The notes beneath the pieces were generated by a model. It was not told the DNA's origin, made no database searches, and worked only from the letters and a program-made list of their open reading frames with translations. The position numbers and the translations under genes are program-made. Of a DNA stretch of 64,000 bases, positions 56,034-64,000 are shown in pieces (positions within the stretch are counted from its first letter, which is position 1; every line of letters starts with the position of its first letter). Location: NCBI GenBank assembly GCA_003868215.1, contig QWDQ01000087.1, positions 1-64,000 of the forward strand, given 5' to 3'. The DNA is from Pseudophaeomoniella oleicola. Lineage: Eukaryota > Ascomycota > Eurotiomycetes > Phaeomoniellales > Phaeomoniellaceae.

Positions 56034-57512
56034 ATGGCGAGCAGCAGCAGCATCAATGGCAATAGCGTTGCACCCTCTCTTGAGGTGGCCGTTGCGGGCG
56101 GTGGCATTATCGGCGTGATGACGGCAATCGGCCTGCGTCGCCGGGGCATAAACGCAGTCATCTACGAGCGAGCATCCACCTGGCACGAGGTGAGCGCCGG
56201 ATTTGCATTCACGGGCGCAGCGAGGGTGTGGATGGAGCAGCTAGACCCTGCTCTCGTCGAGCTCCTGGGAAGCATCAGCCAGAAGACTGACGCCAGCACG
56301 AGCAACGCCTACTGGAATGGCTTTCACCCGCGGACCCGAGAGGATGCCCTGGATGAGTCGAAGTCGTTAATGTTCCGGACGCCAACCAACAACCTCAGCT
56401 TCTGGGGTTGCGTGCGCTCCCAGTTCCTAAAGGGGATGGCGGCCTTGCTGCCTGAAGGGGCGGCGGTGTTTGGGAAGCAGCTCGTGAGCTACGACGATGA
56501 CAACCAGAGTGGCAAGGTCATTCTCCACTTCCATGACGGCAGCACAGCGGAAGCCGATGTCTTGCTTGGGTGTGATGGCATCCATTCGACCACCCGGAAA
56601 GCCCTGTTGGGCGCAGACCATCCGGCCAGCCGGCCGGGCTTCAGTCACACCGTTACCTACCGCACCATGGTTCCTATCGACGTGGGCGTCGCCGCCCTTG
56701 GCGAGAAGGTTACGAAGAGCGCCTGTAATCACTTAGGGCCAGGCGCAGACCTGCTGGTGTATCCGGTTCGTAAATAACCTACCTACTCCGTCCCATTCGG
56801 GATTGCTAATCTAAGTATGTAGGTCATGTCCGGAACTCTTCTGAACATCGCCGTATTCGCTTACGAGGCCTCGGAGTTTCCTGACCCCGACAAGATGACG
56901 GTCCAGGCAGACCGTAGTGAGATCGAGCAACTGTTCAAGGGCTGGAGTCCACAGCTCGCCGACATCTGGAAGCTCTATCCGGAGAAGGTGGTCAAGTGGG
57001 GGATCTTTGATCTGGAACAAAATCCACCCCCAATGTATGCTCGCGGCCGTGCCTGTCTCGTTGGCGACGCCGCGCACGCCAGCACCCCGTATTTAGGAGT
57101 CGGCGCCTGCACCGGCGTTGAAGACGCCCTCGTGATCTGCACCCTTCTGGAGTCCGTGCAGCAGAAGAAGCTTGGTGGCGGCGATGCACTGAGAGAGGCG
57201 CTGACAGAGGCACTCCAGACCTACAACCAGGCAAGATTGGAGCGTGGCCGGTGGATACATCACCACTCTCGCCAGATGGGCCAGGTGTATCATTGGCGAT
57301 ACGGCCCAACAGGGCGTGACCCGGAGCGGATGAAGCAGAAGCTCGAGGAGAACTGGGCCGCGGTTGTGAACTACGATGTTTTGGCACCGTTGCAGCCTGA
57401 ACTACGCGAACTGGCGATGCGTTCAAAAAAGGTCTCTCACACTTCTTTTGCGACGGAAGCTATGAATTGCTTGCCACATGCATCCCAAATACCTCAGACT
57501 GCAGCGGCTTAA
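56034..57512 (+). CDS. FAD-dependent monooxygenase (salicylate-hydroxylase type)
   Basis: Two exons, 56034-56765 and 56823-57512, giving 473 residues. FAD motifs are intact: VAVAGGGIIGVMTAIGL (about residues 17-33), DVLLGCDGIHSTTRKAL (the DG motif, about 178-194) and CLVGDAAHASTPYLGVGA (the GD motif). This is the group A aromatic hydroxylase family that includes salicylate hydroxylase and the dearomatising hydroxylases of azaphilone and sorbicillin clusters. The likely reaction is hydroxylation, perhaps dearomatising, of the aldehyde released by the NR-PKS, with NAD(P)H and O2. The intron uses a GTTCGT donor, chosen because it alone keeps phase into VMSGTLLNIAVF; a nearby GTAAAT would break the frame. 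It is head-to-head with the NR-PKS. Confidence 0.87.
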
Positions 57513-58225
57513 TGAAGAGATTACCTATCGAATGACGTTTGGCACCTGGGCCAGGAAGATCGGGAACAATTGCTTACTCAGTGACCACTTTCTTTCAAAT
57601 ATTTATAGTGGTTCAGGATTATCAGGAGTGAGGTAGGTAGATTTGTTAGATGTTCAAACCTGTTATTCTTTTCTTCTTCTCTCTCATTCAAATGTTCCTT
57701 CCACACGCACCCATGGCGTCAATTAGATGAAAATTGACTCTCCTACCTAGTAAGAAAAAGAAGAATAGGAGTTTTTAGTATGTGAAGTACATTCTACAAT
57801 TATATCTACGTACAATCATAGTATACCGGACTCAAAGAGGATTAGCAATTAAGTTGGATTCTAGTGACAATGATATCAGAAAGCTATAGCCAATACAACA
57901 TTTTCTGTTTGGTTAGGGAGGAGGTTAGATTTATCTTTATAGAGAAGAGAGAAGGATATAATAGTATCGTATCCTAAGAAGATCTTTTATAACAATTGAA
58001 GCTTATATAGATAGATCAATTGAAAAGTGGTGGTATAGTGTATCGTATAGTAGATACTTATATATGTTTATATTCAAAGTGTATACAGACTTCTTGCAAC
58101 TAATCTATAACCTAAGATTCTAATTCGATTGAAAGGCGCTTCATCAGGCACAGCGCTTGATAGATGTATATCAGTTTATCTTTAGGCAGTATCAAAGTCA
58201 TAGATAATCCATGCCTTGTAATCCT
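57513..58225. other. AT-rich convergent intergenic region
   Basis: Tail-to-tail spacer between the monooxygenase and SnoaL-like genes. Very AT-rich, with TATA-like runs and no recognisable gene. Confidence 0.5.
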
Positions 58226-58702
58226 TCACTGGGGTGGTCTCATGATAGAATGATCGCCTGTAGACCAAATATGGGTGGACTTCATGACCTTCAACTTCCA
58301 AAGGTCGTCTACCTTGACAGCGTCGCAGTTGTAGAATGCACCAGTGGTAAACTTTTGAGAGTCTGGCTCGTAGCCCTTGCCGAGTACGCAGTGCACAGCC
58401 TGAGCGCTGAAGCTCACGCGGGCGGTGGTTTCGGTGTCGACACTCACGCGCATATTGGTGAGGTAGTGAACAGTATCGACACGATGGCTAACGTTCATCC
58501 ACACCTTGTTCTTGAGCTCGTCATAGCCGTCGCAGACTTTGAAGGCAATGTCAGTGTAGACGTCGGGCGTCACGGCTGACTGGAGAAGTTCCTCGTTGGC
58601 ATGGTCGATGGACAGGAATGCGCGGTAGCATGCGTCGGCGATGGCGTCACGGTCGCTCAGAGGCGGACCGGCGAGCTTGGGGGGAAGGGGTGTGCCGACC
58701 AT
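58226..58702 (-). CDS. SnoaL-like / NTF2-fold small protein
   Basis: Intronless, 158 residues from the ATG at 58702. The NTF2-like cone fold is suggested by an N-terminal helical block (DRDAIADACYRAFLSIDHAN), VTPDVYTDI, HYLTNMRVSVD, TARVSFSAQAVHCVLGKG, FTTGAFYNCDAVKVDDLWKL and a closing TRP-containing strand with STGDHS. SnoaL-like proteins act as polyketide cyclases, dehydratases or hydrolases. In a fungal cluster it may guide cyclisation or dehydration of a reactive aldehyde or polyene intermediate. The frame is open for another 25 codons upstream but has no earlier ATG before an in-frame stop, which fixes this start unless there is an unseen upstream exon. It diverges from the HR-PKS gene. 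Confidence 0.78.
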   Translation of the reverse strand: MVGTPLPPKLAGPPLSDRDAIADACYRAFLSIDHANEELLQSAVTPDVYTDIAFKVCDGYDELKNKVWMNVSHRVDTVHYLTNMRVSVDTETTARVSFSAQAVHCVLGKGYEPDSQKFTTGAFYNCDAVKVDDLWKLKVMKSTHIWSTGDHSIMRPPQ

Positions 58703-59639
58703 GGTTTCTATGGCTCCGTGGGAAAGGAAGGGCAAGGGAAGCTTGGTTTCGATGTCGATGGTGTTGAGAAGTTGTCAATGGTAACTTACTTGCTACAGCT
58801 GGACACATTCGCCTCATATATTACAGTCAGTCGGGTCAGTCGGGTCAGACGGAGCATACAAAGCTCAAGCTCAACCATTTACACCATCACAGAACTCATA
58901 GTATCTCCGTGGCATCAGCGCTCGCATATTGATATTCCGTATATTCCATGAAGCTATGCCAAGACCAGCTTCAGCCAATCAACCACACTCCTGGTGTATT
59001 AGTGTTCCCAGCATTTGGCCTAGAGGACAACATCACCTCATGAGATGGTGCAGTAGTCCCAACCACTTGCTTTATCATTCACTATTGTGTACAGCATTGA
59101 GATACGCCGGTCATACCATGTCATCCGGAACTACGTTTACCATGAGTCGTCCAGAAATATCCCGAAGCGGGCCTGAAATCAGCCGGAGGAACATCTCTGA
59201 GACGGACTTAATATTGCCCGCCATAATGTCTCCTGTTTTAGACCGGTATAGGTATGCTTGCAGTGGGCAGTCATTGTGGATAGCTCGCTAAATAGCTCGA
59301 CAGGTCCTTCACTCAGGATCGGAGTGCTGGCAACGCCGGTATATCGCAGTCCGTATCGTTGAGTTGGCTGTGACTAAGGCTGAACCAGCCCCCATCTCTA
59401 CGTGGTGTTATATACACGGATGGCGACTGAGAGCAGCACAATATATTGACTACCTAGTAGACGCATTTTCAATTTCTTTATGGTGTTTGGTATCTTCTGG
59501 TATAATCTAGCCCCCTCTACAAAGACCCACCAACTCCTACTGCGAGTCCTGACCACTATCTACTTCATTCCTTTCTGATTCTCTTCACCATCACAACAGG
59601 GCCACAGAACCTCGACCAGGTCCAAATTACCTCAATATA
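58703..59639. promoter_or_regulatory. divergent promoter, SnoaL-like and HR-PKS genes
   Basis: 937 bases between divergent start codons. It holds two tandem CAGTCGGGT units plus a decayed third (58828-58852) and the inverted repeat CCCGAAGCGGG at 59161-59171, both plausible Zn2Cys6 targets. A TATATACA element lies at about 59408. No gene recognised. Confidence 0.5.
58828..58852. repeat. 9-bp direct repeats CAGTCGGGT
   Basis: CAGTCGGGT at 58828-58836 and 58837-58845, then CAGACGG at 58846-58852, in the SnoaL/HR-PKS promoter about 125 bases before the SnoaL-like start. Possible binding site for a Zn2Cys6 regulator. Confidence 0.6.
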
Positions 59640-62600
59640 ATGGACATCGACAACAGCGAGTGGGCGAGCGAGCCCATTGCCGTCATCGGCATGAGCTGCA
59701 AATTCTCTGGCGGTGCTAGCAACCCAGACAAGCTCTGGGACCTCATGGCTTCAGGGAAGACCGGCTGGAGTGAGATCCCAGAAGATCGGTATAATCTCCA
59801 AGGAGTCTACCACTCCAACCACGAAAGAACCAGCACGGTATGTAATAAGTTTACGTACAGTTGGCAAACAAACAATGTACTGACAACGCGTCCCAGTCAC
59901 ATGTCAAGGGTGGTCATTTTCTTGACGATGATGTAGCAGCTTTTGATGCGGCATTCTTCAACTACTCAGGGGAGATGGCCATGGCAGTCGACCCGCAATT
60001 CCGGTTGCAGCTCGAGTCGACTTATGAGGCGCTTGAAAATGGTATATTCTCACTGCTTCATGCCTCTTGATACATTGATATCTAGGTAAACTAACTCGGA
60101 TTGTAGCTGGCCTACCACTCTCACAGGTGATGGGATCACAGACATCTGTGTTCGCCGGCGTGTTCACGCATGACTACCAAGAAGGAATAATACGAGACGA
60201 GGATAGGTTGCCACGTTTCAACGTAGTGGGCACATGGAGTCCCATGTCATCCAACCGCATCTCGCACTTTTTTGACTTCCGTGGCGCCAGTATGACTCTG
60301 GAAACGGGATGCTCGACGACACTGGTGGCCTTGCACCAAGCGGTACACACCTTGCGCAATCGTGAGGCCGACATGTCCGTGGTGACCGGAGCCAACGTGA
60401 TGCTGAATCCGGACACATTCAAGGTGATTGGGTCGTTGGGAATGCTGTCGCCCGACGGAAAGTCATATGCCTTCGATTCGCGCGCCAACGGGTACGGTCG
60501 CGGAGAGGGCGTAGCCACCATGGTCATTAAGCGATTGTCGGACGCGCTGGCCGCCAATGACCCTATTCGGGCCGTGATCCGCGAGACGGCCTTGAATCAG
60601 GACGGAAAGACAGATACAATAACGACGCCATCCGGTGCTGCCCAGATAGATCTCATGCGGGAATGCTACCGCAGAGCTGGCCTCGACCCGCGTGGTACTC
60701 AATACTTTGAGGCTCATGGCACAGGGACTCCAGCTGGTGACCCAATCGAGGCGGGAGCCATGGCCGCTGTCTTTGGCGGAGGCGAAGGCCGTGACAACGA
60801 GGAGCACTACCTGCGTATTGGCTCCGTTAAGACAAACGTGGGCCATACTGAGGCCGCTTCAGGTCTCGCCGCCATGGTCAAAGGTGTCTTGTGCCTCGAG
60901 AAGGGGTTAATTCCGCCCACTGTAAATTATGAGACCCCCAACCCGAAGCTCAAGCTTGAGGAGTGGCGTCTCAAGGTGATGAGGACGATGGAGCAGTGGC
61001 CTGACAGTTTGGTTGATGGTCCGCGCCGCATGTCGATCAACAACTTTGGCTACGGCGGAGCGAACGCTCATGTGATTTTAGAGAGCGCTGACCCATGGAC
61101 TTTAACATCAGGTTTGGATCTCAACCCTGTCAATGGCAATGGCAGTCACAGTGTGAACGGTAATGGGCATGTCAATGGCAACGGCTATACGAATGGCAGC
61201 TTCCACATGAACGATACCACTGACGACACTAAAGTGCTAATCCTCAGTGCGCGCGATGAACGGGGCTGTCAGCAAATGGTTTCAGATCTCAAGGCTTATC
61301 TGGAAACGCACAAGTCGCTTGGCCATGAGGCCTCCGAGCAGCTGCTACGTAATCTTAGCTACACGCTAGGCGAGCGCCGGACGCTCTTCCAGTGGGTTGC
61401 GGCGCACCAGGTGCGTCTTGAGAAGGATGGTACCCTCGATACCGCCATCCAAGCCCTTGACTCGCCTCGCTTCAAGCCTGCCCGCCGAGCGTCGGATAGT
61501 CCGCGCATCGGCATGATTTTCACCGGCCAGGGTGCGCAGTGGTATGCCATGGGACGAGAGCTGCTGACGTCGTACCCTGTCTTCCGCCGATCTATCGAGG
61601 AAGCTGAGGCGTACCTGCAGATCTTTGGGGCTGACTGGTCGCTCCTCGAGGAGCTACAGCGCGATGCAAAGACAACAAGGGTCCATGCCACGAAGATCAG
61701 CATTCCCATCTGCGTGGCGCTGCAGATCGCATTGGTACGCCTGCTTGAAGCGTGGGGTATCACGCCATCAGCAGTTGCAAGCCACTCGTCGGGCGAGATC
61801 GCAGCTGCCTTCGCCGTGGGTGCCCTCACGCATCGTCAGGCTATGGCGACAGCCTACTACCGCGCTATACTTGTAGCAGACGAAACACAGTGCGCACCCG
61901 GAACTGCTAAGGGTGCTATGGCTGCAGTCGGCTTGGGTGTTGAGGCAGTGCAGTCCTACCTCGACAGGCTGACGAAGGAAAACGGTAAAGCTGTTGTTGC
62001 ATGCGTCAACAGCCCTCAGAGCGTCACCATTTCCGGTGATGCTGACGCCGTTCAAGAGATTGAGGACTTGTGCAAGCAGGATGGCGTGTTCGCTCGTCGT
62101 CTCAAAGTCCAACAAGCATATCACTCACACCATATGGATCCCTTCGCTGATGCGTACCGGGAGCACCTTCGAATCGAAATGGCTCGGGGTGTAATGCAAA
62201 GTGGCAAGCAACATCTGCAGACAGCCAAGCAAGAACTTAAGGCGGTTTTCTCGTCGGCAGTCACTGGTGGACGTCTCACCGACATTAAGGAAATTGCCAA
62301 TCCCGACCACTGGGTCGGCAGTCTGGTGCAGCCGGTCGAGTTCGTGGACGCCTTTACCGAAATGGTGTTGGGCGATCCGGATGACCCGACAGGCAGAAGT
62401 GTCGACCTACTGCTCGAGGTCGGCCCTCATACGGCGCTGGGGGCCCCTATCCGCGAGATCTTATCCCTGCCTGAGTTCGAGAGTATTGAGCTCCCATACT
62501 GGGGTTGTCTAGTACGTGATGAACACGCAGGCGACAGTATGCGATCGGCCGCCATCAACCTGTTTCGCGAAGGGCAATCCCTAGTCATGAACCAGATCAA

Positions 62601-64000
62601 CTTCCCTGTGCCAGCGTTTGACGACGAGAGCCCTCAGGTCTTAACGGATTTGCCATCATATCCCTGGAACCACACTATGCGTCATTGGCAAGAGTCAAGA
62701 GTCAACCGCGCCATTCGCGAACGTAGTCAACCACCTCACGAACTACTCGGCATGCCCGTCGCCGGTAATGATCCCAGCACGTCCGTGTGGCGCCGTATGT
62801 TACGCGTTACTGAAACCCCGTGGGTTCGCGATCATATGGTACAAGGAAGTATTGTGTACCCAGGCTCGGGCTATGTTTGCCACGCAATTGAGGCCGCTAG
62901 GCAGTTGGAAAAGGTCGGTGCCACCGACGAAGACAAGTCCGGCAGGAGTATCTCAGGATTCCGCCTGCGCGACGTCAACTTCCTTTTCGCCCTTGTTATC
63001 CCGGACAGCGCGGATGGCGTTGAGATCCGAACCACGCTTCAGTCTGTCCCTGAGCGGGAAATTGGCGCCCGCGGCTGGCGGCGCTTTGAGGTATCGTCAG
63101 TCACGCTAGACAATCGGTGGACACTGCACGCTAATGGCATGATCATGGTCGAGCGGGAGGCGACTGGTCTTCAGACGGCAGAGCGCCGCCCATTGTCTAC
63201 TTACACCCGCCATCCGGACCCTCAGGACTTGTTCGCCAACCTCAGGGCACGCAGCGTCTATCATGGCCCTCTATTCCAGAACACGACCAAGATTATCCAG
63301 GATGGCCGGGAACCGCGATCCTTATGCGACATCGCGATCCGTCACGAAGCTTCGTTCGATACAGATCCGGTAGTGGCGGCACAGAATACTTTGCTGCACC
63401 CGATCACGCTTGATGCTGTCGTTGTGGCGTTTTATTCCGTACTGCCAAGCGTCGGAGCTCTGCAGGAAGATCCTAAGGTACCGCGGTCTCTGGCATCGAT
63501 GTGGATATCGAGCAACATTAGCCACGAGATTGGCCGCACCCTGAGCTGCGATACGTCACTGCTGCATGACGACGCTCAAAGCGGGATCGCTGACATGACG
63601 GTTTTTGATGGCCAGACTGACGCCACAGTGCTCAAGATCCAGGGCATTGAGTTAGCGTCTCTGGGACGTGGCAGCGGAGCCACGGCGCGTCAGGATACGG
63701 CAAATAAGGGTAGTGCTGCCATCACCAGCAAGTGGGAGCAAGAGGTATGCAGCAAGCTCGTGTGGGGACCCGATCTGTCACTTCGAAACCCGCTGGCTCT
63801 CGCACAGATCAAGAAGCAGCTGGTTCCAACTGATTCCGATGCTCAAGCAGACATCTCCAGGAACCTACAGCGCTTGTGTTTTTATTTCGCCCATGATGCG
63901 CTACGAGCACTTACCTCAGAGGATGTAGCCCAACTGCAGGAGCAGCCACACTTGGCCAAGTACCACGCATGGCTACATGAAATGACCGCCAGAGCCGCCA
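59640..64000 (+). CDS. highly reducing polyketide synthase, KS-AT-DH..., truncated by window edge
   Basis: Partial gene. Exons are 59640-59837, 59897-60041 and 60107 to beyond 64000, giving about 1412 residues in view. KS (about 13-435) has Cys183 in LETGCSTT, His318 in [12 protein letters not shown] and His361 in [11 protein letters not shown] Gly/Asn-rich linker (NGNG repeats, about 453-480) follows. AT (about 580-890) has the nucleophile Ser675 in SHSSGE. DH has His1024 in WVRDHMVQG and Asp1217 in HPITLDAV. The sequence then enters the post-DH region, and the remaining domains (possibly MT, ER, KR and ACP) lie outside. It would build a reduced polyketide that primes the SAT domain of the nearby NR-PKS. 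Both introns are short and in phase. No break is visible, so the truncation comes only from the window end. Confidence 0.93.

Noticed and set aside
56766-56780. Premature stop in the FAD monooxygenase suggesting a pseudogene
   Set aside because: A 57-base intron (GTTCGT donor, TAG acceptor) removes the stop and keeps phase into the conserved C-terminal half.
61786-61788. HR-PKS AT motif SHSSGE instead of GHSxG as a sign of inactivity
   Set aside because: The nucleophile Ser and its His neighbour are present, and SHSSGE is common in fungal HR-PKS AT domains.
35892-64000. Identification of the cluster as sorbicillin or asperfuranone
   Set aside because: The NR-PKS lacks the CMeT domain, there is no berberine-bridge-type oxidase in view, and the nitroreductase, SnoaL-like and amine-oxidase-like genes do not belong to those clusters. 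Only the PKS logic is shared.

Overview
The window looks like nuclear DNA of a filamentous ascomycete (Pezizomycotina). Most genes carry zero to six short introns of roughly 45-95 bp (one of about 270 bp) with GT...AG borders. The encoded families are fungus-typical: Zn2Cys6 regulators, iterative type I PKSs, FSH1 hydrolase, RCR and Atg27. The order or species cannot be fixed from sequence alone. Intron borders below were worked out by hand from reading frame, splice consensus and family alignment.

Layout. 0.9-9.2 kb is an accessory-looking group: a BAHD-like acyltransferase, a secreted S10 carboxypeptidase, an amidohydrolase and a Zn2Cys6 regulator. 10.6-15.9 kb encodes surface and membrane proteins: an RCR-type protein, a Pin2/fibroin-3-related protein and a secreted Ala/Ser/Thr-rich protein. 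16.1-29.2 kb is conserved housekeeping DNA: CWF19L1/Drn1, UTP20 (7.9 kb without introns), prefoldin subunit 4 and ATG27. 29.8-33.5 kb has a thaumatin-like protein and a sulfotransferase-like P-loop protein. A repeat-bearing 2.3 kb gap follows.

35.9-64.0 kb is a polyketide biosynthetic gene cluster that runs off the right edge. It contains a Zn2Cys6 regulator, an MFS exporter, an NmrA-like reductase, a secreted amine-oxidase-like flavoprotein, a nitroreductase-like protein, an FSH1 hydrolase, a non-reducing PKS (SAT-KS-AT-PT-ACP-R), an FAD monooxygenase, a SnoaL-like protein and a highly reducing PKS (KS-AT-DH... truncated). The expected logic is that of collaborating HR/NR pairs such as asperfuranone or sorbicillin. 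The HR-PKS makes a reduced chain, the SAT of the NR-PKS loads it, the PT folds it, and the R domain releases an aromatic aldehyde. The monooxygenase may then dearomatise that aldehyde. The NR-PKS lacks the C-methyltransferase usual in this reductive-release class, and the tailoring set matches no cluster I can name. This is the best candidate here for an undescribed pathway.

Non-coding signals of note are a four-copy 35-bp array carrying GATA-factor consensus sites 1.3 kb before the cluster regulator, small repeats in cluster promoters, and sharply C/G-biased islands at three tail-to-tail gene junctions.
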